Positions 1-8,755 of a stretch of 64,000 nucleotides of DNA are shown here, one piece after another; positions within the stretch are counted from its first letter, which is position 1; each line of letters opens with the position of its first letter. The stretch is from Bacillus sp. S3 (GTDB lineage: Bacteria; Bacillota; Bacilli; Bacillales; Cytobacillaceae). Position numbers and translations under genes: made by a program. The notes beneath the pieces are model-generated. The model searched no databases and had not been told where the DNA came from. It was given only the letters and a program-made list of their open reading frames with translations. The DNA lies in assembly GCF_005154805.1 (NCBI RefSeq), contig NZ_CP039727.1, positions 1,485,501-1,549,500 of the forward strand. Direction: 5' to 3'.

Positions 1-444
1 CCATCCATGGTCATGAAAAAAATACCCCGCAATGGTTCCCTGCTCCCAGTCAATATGCTGTTCTCCAAAGACAAAGGGAAGGGCTCCGACCGTTTTATTT
101 ACAGAAAGCAATTTTGAAAAGAATACTGTCCGCTCACCGATCGGCTGCTGGGAAAAAGGTGTAAATCCAGCGGTGAAAATTCCAACGAGAGGGCCAATAT
201 AAAGAATTTCATTTTCCAAAAAGGTATGCAATGGGAGTTTGAAATGTGGAAACTGTATCCCCTCTTGAATTTTTCTGCTGATTACAATCCTGTCATTATG
301 ATCGGGATGGGGAAGAAATTCTACTTCCATAGATTTTGAACCAAAGGCAACCCTTTTGATTTGTTTATCACGAATGACGTCCGGAGGACAAAAAACAATT
401 AATTGATCGTTTTGAACAACCTCAATGAGATAATGTTTTCTCAT
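1..444 (-). CDS. YheC/YheD-family ATP-grasp protein, N-terminal part (cut by window edge)
   Basis: Reading leftwards from an ATG at 442-444, the frame stays open to base 1 (148 codons). It starts MRKHYLIEVV and contains a segment LYIGPLVGIFT that parallels LKLGPVIGLLT in the neighbouring yheD-like product. This region is the N-terminal domain of the YheC/YheD endospore coat-associated family; the C-terminal ATP-grasp part lies outside the window. An AAGGAAG ribosome site precedes the ATG, and the start overlaps the end of the upstream yheC-like gene by 23 bp, so the three genes probably form one operon. Family role in spore coat assembly is known only by association; substrate unknown. Confidence 0.75.
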   Translation of the reverse strand, partial: MRKHYLIEVVQNDQLIVFCPPDVIRDKQIKRVAFGSKSMEVEFLPHPDHNDRIVISRKIQEGIQFPHFKLPLHTFLENEILYIGPLVGIFTAGFTPFSQQPIGERTVFFSKLLSVNKTVGALPFVFGEQHIDWEQGTIAGYFFHDHGW

Positions 445-1525
445 AAACGTTCTTCCTTTCCATTTGCTCCGTCTGAGAAAGGTATTTTCCGTAAAGGAGG
501 GGGGCAAGAATTAGAGTTTTCTGTATGTCTGGACGGGTGTGTAACAGGACCTTTCTACCCGGTTTGGAGTTGATGTCGAGAATCCAAATCGAACCATTTT
601 TAGCAATTCCGATGTCAACACCAATTTCAAATAATGGCATAAACTCTTTTTCAAGAATTTCCGGGAGCTGACTAAGAATATAATCTAATTCCTGGCGAAT
701 ATATTCTCCCTTTGCAGGTGGAAGGGAAGAGGCCCATTCTGAAAAGCTGATGACAGAACCGCCGGCACTCAAGTTTGATAAAATTCCGCCCGTGTTCCCG
801 GTACGAATCCCTCTGCCGCGTTCACCCCAAACCCCCGTTGCATTTTTCTGCAGGAGAATGCGGATATCGAACGGCTGTTGGTCATTATTCGACAGTTCCA
901 GGTAGGGCTGTAAAAGATAGCCGCGCTGTTTCAATATAGTTCTCAGCCATTGAATGAGCTTGGCCTCATTAGGAAAAATTCGTGAAATAATTTGTTTTTG
1001 CTTTTCTGTTTTAACATGAAAGGTTTTGTCGTTTTTCTTTACGTAATAAATGCCATATCCTTGTGAACCGTTAATTGGTTTTAAAATTACCTTTTTCTTA
1101 GCGGAAAGTTCATTTAAAACAAGGGCTGGCTCGGTAACTAACAGAGAGACCGGTAAATAGGAGGATAAGACTGTGTTTTTGATTGCATGATATAATTCAA
1201 GTTTATTAGGCAGGCCGTAACCTAAAAAGGTAATATCCTTTCTGCTCTTAAGCCATGAGACAATCGGGAGGCATTGCTTCGAATGTTCATCATCTCCGTA
1301 AAAACAGCGGTCGTAAATAATCGTAGGAATCGGTAAGTCTTTGTCCTGCCAGGACTTTGTTTTGACATCAAACTTTCGCCCTTTTACCTGAAGGGTATGA
1401 GGGTTTATATCGGATGGAATAAATCGAAAGACTTCCATCTCACATGATTCAGCCAGGTTTGCCATTTCGTTTATATATAAATTTTCACTTTCCATATTTA
1501 ATGTCATAATGCCAAATGTAATCAT
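422..1525 (-). CDS. yheC: YheC-like spore coat-associated ATP-grasp protein
   Basis: 367 aa, close to the roughly 363 aa of B. subtilis YheC. An ATP-grasp core is visible: a nucleotide-binding lysine region (KKVILKPINGSQGYGIYYV, about residues 143-161), then QPFDIRILLQ, and near the C-terminus the metal-binding segment IGVDIGIAKNGSIWILDINSKPGR, where the D and N residues normally bind magnesium. ATP-grasp enzymes join a carboxylate to an amine or thiol; the substrate of this family is not known. The ATG overlaps the stop of the yheD-like gene by 4 bp (ATGA), with GGAGG just upstream, so translation is probably coupled. Expected to be expressed in the mother cell during sporulation, by family. 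Confidence 0.85.
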   Translation of the reverse strand: MITFGIMTLNMESENLYINEMANLAESCEMEVFRFIPSDINPHTLQVKGRKFDVKTKSWQDKDLPIPTIIYDRCFYGDDEHSKQCLPIVSWLKSRKDITFLGYGLPNKLELYHAIKNTVLSSYLPVSLLVTEPALVLNELSAKKKVILKPINGSQGYGIYYVKKNDKTFHVKTEKQKQIISRIFPNEAKLIQWLRTILKQRGYLLQPYLELSNNDQQPFDIRILLQKNATGVWGERGRGIRTGNTGGILSNLSAGGSVISFSEWASSLPPAKGEYIRQELDYILSQLPEILEKEFMPLFEIGVDIGIAKNGSIWILDINSKPGRKVLLHTRPDIQKTLILAPLLYGKYLSQTEQMERKNVYEKTLSH

Positions 1526-2904
1526 TCATAGTCCTCCTTTTCTATCGCAGAATCAAATGCCAGGATCGTACAAAATTGTATAATAGCTTTTGCTGACGGT
1601 CTTATTTTTCCTAAACCATCCTCGAAGTTTTTGGAAGGTTTAGAATTCACCTCGATTAACCAAGGTTTTCCTTCATAATCAATACCAATGTCGATGCCGA
1701 GCTCTCCCGTTATTCCTTCGGATTGGCGGCTAATCACCGCAGCGGTTTCCAGTGCTAATTCCTTAATGAGGGCCAGTGCTTCTGAAGATTGCTTTGGACT
1801 CATGCAAGTTCGTAAGGCATTCAGCGGACGTGTAATGGTTCCGCCTCGTGCTAGATTTGAAACAAACTCAGTTTCGGCGGCAATCCTTGCAACAGTTGAG
1901 GTTACTGCCCAATGATGCATGTGAGTTTTATGACATAAAACTCTGAAATCTATGGCTTTACATTCATTCGTCATAAATGAAATGCCTTGCTGAATGATGT
2001 AGATTCGATTATGAATGAGCGGTTTGATTTGTTGATACATTTCATCCAGAGAAAACAATTGATTAAATTTGTCAGACACGGTTGTTAATGAAGTTTGGAA
2101 TGAGTAATGGCGGTCCGATTCCTTCTTCAATTTGAAAATGTTTCTCCCCTGACTGCCATGTATCGGTTTTAGAAAGATCGTTTGATATTTTTCGGCAAAA
2201 TCATAAAGATGTTCCTTTGAAAATATTTTTGTTTCAGGTATATAGGAATGAAGTTGGTTTTCATCCTTTAACTTCTCATACACTTCCCATTTTGAAAGAA
2301 AGCGGTCATTAAAAAATGGAATGACCAGCTGGTCAAGTTTTTGACGAAACTTCTTGAAGAGCTCTGTTTGTTCGAGTTTTCGAGAATGAATCCGGTTGTA
2401 GATGACATTAGGCAAGGGAAGCTCTGCCGGAATCCATTTTTCATTTTTTAGGTAATAACCTAGACTAGGAAATTGATCGTGTGAAAAAACGTAAAAAAAG
2501 CCGCCCAGTTCAGTTATGCCGTGATGGAGCTCCTCACAAAATAAATGAATGGTGCGAAAGTGCGGCTCCTCAATTTTAGTCGATGGAATGTCGGTTAATA
2601 ATCCAATCACTGGACCCAGCTTAAGGGTGTGACTTTCTTGGAAAACCACTGCATGAAAGGTATGGTTTTGAATCGGAAGATTGCACTCTATCAGCATATG
2701 TTCCGGAATGTGAATCTCGTTGGCAGGAATGTTACTTGTTTGCACATGTGCAGTAATCGTCTTTTTCCCTATCGTAAGGTGTAACTCACGGTTCTTTTGT
2801 AAGTGTAAATGGCTGACTAATTGATTGGACATTTGGATATGGCGTTCATCCTGATAAGCCCGTTTGTTAGGCATTAGTTTAATGGGGGTTAATGAAAATG
2901 ACAT
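1522..2904 (-). CDS. yheD: YheD-like spore coat-associated ATP-grasp protein
   Basis: 460 aa from the ATG at 2902-2904; a GTG two codons upstream is possible but sits on the GAGGAGTG ribosome site, so the ATG is preferred. It has an N-terminal extra domain (about residues 1-160, containing LKLGPVIGLLT and GGFFYVF) followed by an ATP-grasp fold: KWEVYEKL, the lysine region IFLKPIHGSQGRNIFKL, DFRVLCHK, and the C-terminal metal-binding GELGIDIGIDYEGKPWLIEVNSKPS. Length and order match B. subtilis YheD (about 453 aa). First gene of the yheD-yheC-third-paralogue operon on the minus strand. Catalysed reaction unknown; spore coat location is inferred from the family. Confidence 0.85.
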   Translation of the reverse strand: MSFSLTPIKLMPNKRAYQDERHIQMSNQLVSHLHLQKNRELHLTIGKKTITAHVQTSNIPANEIHIPEHMLIECNLPIQNHTFHAVVFQESHTLKLGPVIGLLTDIPSTKIEEPHFRTIHLFCEELHHGITELGGFFYVFSHDQFPSLGYYLKNEKWIPAELPLPNVIYNRIHSRKLEQTELFKKFRQKLDQLVIPFFNDRFLSKWEVYEKLKDENQLHSYIPETKIFSKEHLYDFAEKYQTIFLKPIHGSQGRNIFKLKKESDRHYSFQTSLTTVSDKFNQLFSLDEMYQQIKPLIHNRIYIIQQGISFMTNECKAIDFRVLCHKTHMHHWAVTSTVARIAAETEFVSNLARGGTITRPLNALRTCMSPKQSSEALALIKELALETAAVISRQSEGITGELGIDIGIDYEGKPWLIEVNSKPSKNFEDGLGKIRPSAKAIIQFCTILAFDSAIEKEDYE

Positions 2905-3054
2905 AATCACTCCTCATTTACAAGTCAATGGGCATTCGTTGATATAGTAATGTATGTGAAAACAATGTTGATGGTGATTTGAACATTCTCGCAATTAAAC
3001 GCATAGTTTGTTATAGTTGTGAAGAATTGTTAATTTCAAAAGGAGTGACCCATA

Positions 3055-3402
3055 ATGGCAGTTAACTTATACGATTCCGCATATGCGTTAGAGACAGCAA
3101 TCCGCCAAAGTCCGGAGTACACACAATTACAACAGGCATATAACCAGGTAAATGCAGACCCGCAGGCAAAGCAAATGTTTGACCAGTTTAGACAAATTCA
3201 AATGAACCTGCAGCAGAAACAAATGATGGGCCAGGATATTTCTGAACAAGAAATTCAACAGGCACAATCAACAGTTGGACTTGTCCAGCAAAATCCAAAA
3301 ATTTCACATCTGATGGAAGCTGAACAGCGGATGAGCATGATCATCGGTGAATTAAACAAGATTATTATGAAACCATTAGAAGACCTATACGGAAATATGT
3401 AA
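3055..3402 (+). CDS. yheA: YheA, YlbF/YmcA-type helical protein
   Basis: 115 aa, all-helical and rich in Gln (LQQAYNQVNADPQAKQMFDQ and following). This is the signature of the YheA/UPF0342 group in the YlbF/YmcA superfamily. Relatives YlbF and YmcA belong to the Y-complex that helps RNase Y and competence/sporulation control in B. subtilis; a role for YheA itself is not established. The ATG follows AAGGAGTGACC. It is monocistronic, closed by a strong terminator at 3417-3445 and divergent from the yheD operon. Confidence 0.88.
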   Translation: MAVNLYDSAYALETAIRQSPEYTQLQQAYNQVNADPQAKQMFDQFRQIQMNLQQKQMMGQDISEQEIQQAQSTVGLVQQNPKISHLMEAEQRMSMIIGELNKIIMKPLEDLYGNM

Positions 3403-3416
3403 GTATTACAGGAAAT

Positions 3417-3445
3417 GCCTTCGGTTTGAACACCGAAGGCTTTTT
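3417..3445 (+). terminator. Rho-independent terminator after yheA
   Basis: A 9-bp perfect stem GCCTTCGGT / ACCGAAGGC with a 6-nt loop, followed by TTTTT. Confidence 0.9.
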
Positions 3446-3529
3446 CACTTTGCTTTACTGTTCTATAAACGAGTGAAAAGTCATAAAAGTGATAGTAGGG
3501 CAATTTCACCAAGAACAGGGGGCAACAAC

Positions 3530-4399
3530 ATGATTTATCGCTTGCTTGCGTTAAATATTGATGGAACGCTTCTCCAATCCAATGGAAAAATTCATAAATC
3601 AACAAAAGAAGCTATTGAGTATGTCCAGCAAAAAGGAATTTACGTAACGCTCGTCACATCTCGCAGCTTCCCTTCAGCTAAAAAAGTGGCTAAAGCGTTA
3701 AAAATAAAATCACCGCTCATCACCCATCAAGGGGCATATATTGCGGGTGCTGAGACAAAACCAATTTATGTAAAAAGAATTAATGAGGATATTACCTATG
3801 ATACAGTCCGACTTTTAGAGACGTTACCATGCCAAATCCGCCTCGTCCATGAACAATTTTCATTAGCCAATAAGTTAAAGCTTCACAATCAGTTGCTGGC
3901 AAAAACAGTCTTCACTTCGGGTGATCCTGTTTTCTATTCACAACAATTTGTGTCTACATTGAGCGAATATTTACATGACCAGCCGGTAACTACCCCGAAA
4001 ATTGAGGTATATTTTGAAGACCAACAAGATTTAAAGGATGCTAAAAATGCATTAGCTAACATGTTTACCGAGGTTGACGTCATTGAGCTTGATTCGTTAC
4101 GGCTGGATATTGTTGCTGCAGGTGTCTCAAAACTAACAGGACTAACCTATCTGGGCAACCAGCTTGGCATTCGAAAGAGTGAAATGGTTTATATCGGTGA
4201 TAGTTTGGACGATATCCCGCTCATTGAAGCCGCCGGTCTTGGTGTATCTATGTGGAATGCCGATTTCAAAGTAAAACGAGCGTCTGACTGGGTAACAAGG
4301 TCAAAAAATGAACATGGTGTTGCCTATATGGTCAAAGAGCATTTCCGCAAACAACAGCCAATTGAGTTTTTAAGAAAAATGAAAATTATTAAAAATTAA
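3530..4399 (+). CDS. yhaX: Cof-type HAD-superfamily phosphatase (YhaX-like)
   Basis: 289 aa from the ATG at 3530, which has AGGGGGC upstream; the longer open frame from 3473 adds residues with no ribosome site. Cof-subfamily HAD motifs are present in order: motif I is LLALNIDGTL, where the usual nucleophile Asp (DxDGT) reads NIDGT; motif II VTSR; a lysine in the C-terminal part; motif IV YIGDSLDDIPLIEAAGLGVSM. Such enzymes dephosphorylate sugar phosphates or flavin/nucleotide phosphates. The first Asp of DxD is Asn here, which could reduce or abolish phosphotransfer, so the protein may be a non-catalytic member. Position before hemZ matches B. subtilis yhaX (about 288 aa). Confidence 0.82.
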   Translation: MIYRLLALNIDGTLLQSNGKIHKSTKEAIEYVQQKGIYVTLVTSRSFPSAKKVAKALKIKSPLITHQGAYIAGAETKPIYVKRINEDITYDTVRLLETLPCQIRLVHEQFSLANKLKLHNQLLAKTVFTSGDPVFYSQQFVSTLSEYLHDQPVTTPKIEVYFEDQQDLKDAKNALANMFTEVDVIELDSLRLDIVAAGVSKLTGLTYLGNQLGIRKSEMVYIGDSLDDIPLIEAAGLGVSMWNADFKVKRASDWVTRSKNEHGVAYMVKEHFRKQQPIEFLRKMKIIKN

Positions 4400-4402
4400 C
4401 CT

Positions 4403-4440
4403 AAAAAGATATCATCCGCTTCCGCAGATGATATCTTTTT
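4403..4440 (+). terminator. Rho-independent terminator after yhaX
   Basis: A 14-bp perfect stem, AAAAAGATATCATC pairing with GATGATATCTTTTT, over a 10-nt loop and ending in five T. Confidence 0.9.
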
Positions 4441-4508
4441 CAATGACAATAAAATCCACTGTATTGACCTTATTTTTGCGATTCTGTAAACTATAAAAAG
4501 GTGATCTA

Positions 4509-6020
4509 ATGAAAATTTCGATAATAGGATTAGAGGATGAAAGATTTAACCGGCCGCTGCAGCTCATTGCCAATTTATTTTTTGAAGAGACAAAGATACT
4601 TATGGGTGATGCTGAAGACGCCGACCTCAAAATAAAATTTACTTTACAGGTTTATGAACATATCATTGTTTCTGCAGCATTACATGATATGAGCGGGAAA
4701 GTACTTACCTCTCGCTATCAAAAAGAAATGATACCAGTTGATTCCGAAAAGGAAAGATTCAAGCAAATAAAAAATGCCATGGCCCATGTCTATTTAACTG
4801 TGCTTCAGGATTTGACAGGCATTACGCAAAAATGGGGTATTTTGACAGGGATCAGACCAACCAAATTACTTCATCGGAAAGTGCGTGAAGGGATACCGTT
4901 ACAGAAAGCGCATCAGCAATTAAAGGATGATTATTTAATCACCGACGAGAAGATTGAACTGATGCAGCAAATTGTTGACCGCCAGCTTGCTGTTGTTCCT
5001 GACCTGTACTCGCTTCAAAATGAAGTTAGTATCTATATTGGCATCCCATTTTGCCCGACAAAATGTGCCTATTGCACATTCCCTGCCTACGCCATTAACG
5101 GAAGGCAAGGCTCGGTCGATTCTTTCTTAGGCGGTCTTCACTATGAAATGAAGAAAATTGGTGCCTGGCTGAAAGAGAATGGAGTCCGGATTACAACCGT
5201 CTACTATGGCGGGGGCACCCCGACAAGCATTACAGCGGAAGAGATGGATATGCTTTATGAGGAAATGTACGCGTCGTTTCCGGATGTGAAACAGATCCGT
5301 GAAATTACGGTTGAGGCGGGCCGTCCGGATACAATTACACCTGAAAAATTAGACGTTTTAAACAAATGGGATATCGATCGGATTAGCATCAATCCGCAAT
5401 CCTATACGCAGGAAACATTAAAGGCAATAGGCAGACATCATACTGTTACGGAAACGATTGACAAATACCATATGGCACGAAGTATGGGTATGAATAATAT
5501 TAATATGGATCTAATTATTGGGTTACCGGGTGAGGGGATTTCTGAATTTACCCATTCCTTGGCTGAAACGGAAAAGCTGATGCCTGAATCCTTGACCGTT
5601 CATACCTTATCATTCAAGCGGGCATCAGAAATGACCAAAAATAAAGAGAAATATAAGGTCGCGGATCGCGAAGAGGTCGAAAAGATGATGGAGCTTGCCC
5701 AAAATTGGACGAAAGATCATGGCTATGTGCCTTATTATTTGTACAGACAAAAGAACATTCTCGGCAATCTTGAGAATGTCGGCTACTCCCGCCCAGAACA
5801 GGAAAGTATCTATAATATTATGATCATGGAGGAGCAGCAGACGATTATCGGACTTGGCTGCGGGGCAGCAAGTAAATTTATTGATCCCGTTTCCGGGAAG
5901 ATTACTCACTTTGCCAACCCTAAGGATCCGAAATCCTATAATGATGGGTTTGAAGCCTACACCGATGAAAAAATAAAAATATTAAACGAACTATTCTCTA
6001 GTAAAGAATCTCCTGCTTAA
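4509..6020 (+). CDS. hemZ: HemZ, oxygen-independent coproporphyrinogen dehydrogenase-type radical SAM protein
   Basis: 503 aa, about the length of B. subtilis HemZ (501). The radical-SAM cluster motif CPTKCAYC (CxxxCxxC) lies near residues 181-188, followed by YYGGGTPTS, the glycine-rich SAM-binding strand, ITVEAGRPDTI and SINPQSY, all typical of the HemN/HemZ family. The N-terminal ~170 residues are the HemZ-specific extension. HemN-type enzymes decarboxylate coproporphyrinogen III anaerobically; B. subtilis HemZ is usually annotated this way, although Gram-positive bacteria mostly run the coproporphyrin-dependent pathway with the hemEHY genes found further along. The start follows AAGGTGATCTA; the gene ends in its own terminator. 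Confidence 0.93.
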   Translation: MKISIIGLEDERFNRPLQLIANLFFEETKILMGDAEDADLKIKFTLQVYEHIIVSAALHDMSGKVLTSRYQKEMIPVDSEKERFKQIKNAMAHVYLTVLQDLTGITQKWGILTGIRPTKLLHRKVREGIPLQKAHQQLKDDYLITDEKIELMQQIVDRQLAVVPDLYSLQNEVSIYIGIPFCPTKCAYCTFPAYAINGRQGSVDSFLGGLHYEMKKIGAWLKENGVRITTVYYGGGTPTSITAEEMDMLYEEMYASFPDVKQIREITVEAGRPDTITPEKLDVLNKWDIDRISINPQSYTQETLKAIGRHHTVTETIDKYHMARSMGMNNINMDLIIGLPGEGISEFTHSLAETEKLMPESLTVHTLSFKRASEMTKNKEKYKVADREEVEKMMELAQNWTKDHGYVPYYLYRQKNILGNLENVGYSRPEQESIYNIMIMEEQQTIIGLGCGAASKFIDPVSGKITHFANPKDPKSYNDGFEAYTDEKIKILNELFSSKESPA

Positions 6021-6040
6021 AACGAGCAGGAGAATTTTTT
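6009..6040 (+). terminator. Rho-independent terminator after hemZ
   Basis: Stem TCTCCTGC / GCAGGAGA straddling the stop codon region, followed by TTTTTT. Confidence 0.85.
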
Positions 6041-6157
6041 CTTTCAGCAGTTCTTAATAAAGGATTATACCTTCTAAATGTCGAATAATTACAAGGATTG
6101 CCCCATATATTTCTACGGGCGATTAAAACGCTTTCACTTTTGGAGGGGATTTTCGTT

Positions 6158-7780
6158 ATGATGCAAACACCTTTAACGATGACGCAAATGATTGAAAGAG
6201 CGGAAAAGTTTTTTCCTAAGAAACAGGTTGTATCAAGAACGGCAAGCGGCATCCACAGGTTTACCTACAAACAAATAGCCGAAAGAACGAGAAGGCTTGC
6301 TGATGGCCTGACAAAATTAGGGGTTACAAAAGGTGAGAGGGTCGGTACCCTAGCCTGGAATCATCACCGCCACCTGGAAGCCTATTTTGCAATACCGTGT
6401 ATGGGAGCTGTTCTCCACACCATTAATATCCGTTTATCACCTCAGCATATATCCTACATTATTAATCACGCTGAAGATAAGGTTCTTCTTATTGACGCGG
6501 ACATCCTGCCATTACTTGAAAGCTGTGCAGCCGAATTAAAAACCGTGAAAGCATTTATTATTATGACTGATGAAAAAGAATTGCCGGAAACAAAACTCTC
6601 TCCCGTCTATCATTATGAACATCTGTTAGAAGAAGCAAATCCAGAATTCAACTATCCGTCCAATCTTGATGAAAATGATCCTGCCGGTATGTGCTATACA
6701 TCGGCGACAACAGGCAATCCAAAAGGAGTCGTCTACTCCCATAGAGGAATTTTCCTGCACAGTTTGGCTTTAGGTCTTGCTGACAGTGCGGCCATAAGTG
6801 AGAAAGATATTGCACTGACTGTTGTTCCAATGTTCCATGCAAATGCATGGGGAATGCCATTTGCGGGGGTCTGGTTTGGTACTACACTCGTTCTTCCAGG
6901 CCCGTATTTCACGCCAAAATTACTGGCGGAGTTAATTGAACAAGAAAAAGTCACGATTACAAGCGGTGTTCCGACGATCTGGCTCGGGTTACTTAAAGAA
7001 CTAGAAGAAGGTAACTATGATTTAAGCAGTTTAAGGGGCATTTTATGCGGCGGGTCGGCTGCACCAAAAGGGATGATTAAAGCCTTTGAGCAAAAATATA
7101 AGGTGCCATTCATGCACGCCTATGGAATGACGGAAACAAGTCCGCTTGCGCTCTTCTCCACATTAAAAAGTTACCAAGAGGATTTGGATTATGAGGAAAG
7201 ACTTAATTTGCGGGCCAAGCAAGGAACTCTTGTGCCTGGGCTGGAAATGAAAATCATTGGAAAGGATGGCGAAGTTGCCTGGGACGGCAAAGAAATGGGC
7301 GAATTATGCCTTCGGGGCCCATGGATTGCCTCTGAATATTATAAGGATGAGCGAACAAAAGATGCCTTCCATGATGGTTGGCTTTATACGGGGGACGTTG
7401 TCACGATTGATGAAGAAGGTTTCGTGAAAATTGTTGACCGAACAAAGGATATTATTAAAAGCGGCGGCGAATGGATTTCATCCGTTGATTTAGAAAATGC
7501 CTTAATGGCACATGAGGCAGTGTTCGAAGCGGCAGTTGTTGCCGTACCGCATGAAAGATGGCAGGAACGGCCGCTAGCCTGTGTCGTGTTAAAGGATGCT
7601 TATAAAGGAAAAATTACCAAGGAAGAATTATTAGCGTTTCTAACCCCGCAGTTTGCCAAGTGGTGGATTCCAGATGAAATCCTTTTCCTTAATGTAATCC
7701 CTAAAACATCTGTTGGTAAATTCCTGAAGATGGCCTTACGGGACCAAGTCCAAAAAGAAGTATCGCGAAAAAATGAATAA
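6158..7780 (+). CDS. Long/medium-chain fatty-acid-CoA ligase
   Basis: 540 aa from the ATG at 6158, placed 7-12 nt after TGGAGGGG; the upstream extension is not supported. ANL-superfamily motifs: P-loop-like MCYTSATTGNPKGVVYSHR (about residues 180-200), HAYGMTETSP, the adenylate-binding GWLYTGDVV, and the C-terminal hinge VDRTKDIIKSGGEWIS with catalytic lysine near the end in PKTSVGKFLK. It activates a fatty acid to acyl-CoA with ATP for beta-oxidation or lipid use. No membrane segments are evident. It is placed between hemZ and yhaR, where B. subtilis has no such gene as far as I recall, so it is probably a lineage-specific insertion functionally paired with yhaR. Exact chain-length preference cannot be read. 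Confidence 0.9.
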   Translation: MMQTPLTMTQMIERAEKFFPKKQVVSRTASGIHRFTYKQIAERTRRLADGLTKLGVTKGERVGTLAWNHHRHLEAYFAIPCMGAVLHTINIRLSPQHISYIINHAEDKVLLIDADILPLLESCAAELKTVKAFIIMTDEKELPETKLSPVYHYEHLLEEANPEFNYPSNLDENDPAGMCYTSATTGNPKGVVYSHRGIFLHSLALGLADSAAISEKDIALTVVPMFHANAWGMPFAGVWFGTTLVLPGPYFTPKLLAELIEQEKVTITSGVPTIWLGLLKELEEGNYDLSSLRGILCGGSAAPKGMIKAFEQKYKVPFMHAYGMTETSPLALFSTLKSYQEDLDYEERLNLRAKQGTLVPGLEMKIIGKDGEVAWDGKEMGELCLRGPWIASEYYKDERTKDAFHDGWLYTGDVVTIDEEGFVKIVDRTKDIIKSGGEWISSVDLENALMAHEAVFEAAVVAVPHERWQERPLACVVLKDAYKGKITKEELLAFLTPQFAKWWIPDEILFLNVIPKTSVGKFLKMALRDQVQKEVSRKNE

Positions 7781-7782
7781 AC

Positions 7783-7815
7783 AAAAGGCAAGGGATATCT
7801 CCCTTGCCTTTTGCG
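7783..7815 (+). terminator. Rho-independent terminator after the acyl-CoA ligase
   Basis: A 12-bp perfect stem AAAAGGCAAGGG / CCCTTGCCTTTT over a 6-nt loop; the T run is short because it is part of the stem. Confidence 0.8.
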
Positions 7816-7923
7816 ATGAATGTTAAAGAGGAAAGGAAGATTCAATATATTAAGAAAACTTATTTTTATTCCTCGCTTTTCCATATATAATGGAATTGAA
7901 TGAAGAAAAAGGAGGGATTTACC

Positions 7924-8715
7924 ATGTCGATGCATTTTGTAACAGATAAGGTAAATTTGCGGATTGATGGACGTGTGGCAACACTTGAAATGAACAGACC
8001 TGAAAGCTTAAATGCAATGGATACAGAAGTTATTAAGGGGCTTGTTTACCAGCTTAAAGAAATTAGCGATTCAGATGATATTGACATTGTGGTGATAACA
8101 GGTAAAGGCAAGGCCTTTTCAGCTGGCGGTGATATTAAAACCATGCTTTCCAACATGAATGAAAACGATTTCTTCCCTGTTATGGATTGTATAAGTGAAT
8201 TAATTATAACTCTTTACAGCATGCCTAAGCTAACCATTAGTGCTGTTACAGGTGCTGCAGCAGGTTTGGGATTTAGTTTAGCATTGGCAACAGACTATAT
8301 TATCGCAGACAAATCAAGCAAACTGGCAATGAATTTTATTGGAATTGGTCTGATCCCTGACGGCGGCGCCCACTTTTTTTTAGAAAAGAGATTGGGTGAA
8401 ACGAAGGCAAAGCAGGTGATCTGGGATGGGAAAATGCTAAGTGCCGACGAGGCGTTTAACATTGGGCTGATTCAAGAGGTTGCGGCTGGTGAACTTCAGG
8501 AGGCATTGGATTCAAGAGTTTCCGATTGGTTAAGCCGCCCGGTTCAGGCGATGATTAAAACAAAAAAAATTATGGCCGAGAAGAATCGGCCGCAATTATT
8601 GAAAATATTAGAATTAGAAAAACATGGCCAGCAAAAAATGCGTGAAACGATTGATCATCAAGAAGGAATCAAAGCCTTTATTGAAAAAAGGAAACCGAGG
8701 TTTATCGGAAAATAA
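7924..8715 (+). CDS. yhaR: YhaR, crotonase-family protein (PaaG-type isomerase/hydratase)
   Basis: 263 aa from the ATG at 7924, preceded by AAAGGAGGGATT. The crotonase fold is shown by the oxyanion-hole segment GKGKAFSAGGDIKTM and AAAGLGFSLALATDYIIADK. The two catalytic glutamates of classical enoyl-CoA hydratases are not at their usual places: the first falls on Ser in GLGFS, and the second region reads NFIGIGLIPDGG, with an Asp as in PaaG-type 1,2-epoxyphenylacetyl-CoA or delta3-enoyl-CoA isomerases. So an isomerase role is more likely than hydration. A sigma-A-like -10 TATAAT lies at 7886-7891. The upstream acyl-CoA ligase suggests a lipid or aromatic-acid substrate. Confidence 0.88.
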   Translation: MSMHFVTDKVNLRIDGRVATLEMNRPESLNAMDTEVIKGLVYQLKEISDSDDIDIVVITGKGKAFSAGGDIKTMLSNMNENDFFPVMDCISELIITLYSMPKLTISAVTGAAAGLGFSLALATDYIIADKSSKLAMNFIGIGLIPDGGAHFFLEKRLGETKAKQVIWDGKMLSADEAFNIGLIQEVAAGELQEALDSRVSDWLSRPVQAMIKTKKIMAEKNRPQLLKILELEKHGQQKMRETIDHQEGIKAFIEKRKPRFIGK

Positions 8716-8721
8716 TAGTGA

Positions 8722-8747
8722 GGCGCATGAAAAATTGTTCATGCGCC
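8722..8747 (+). terminator. Terminator-like hairpin between yhaR and the convergent small gene
   Basis: A 9-bp perfect stem GGCGCATGA / TCATGCGCC followed by TTCTTCT; it could serve yhaR. Confidence 0.7.
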
Positions 8748-8755
8748 TTCTTCTA

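Noticed and set aside
7890..7912. TTGAATGAAGAA near yhaR as a FadR site
   Set aside because: Only one half-site matches; the second arm is absent.
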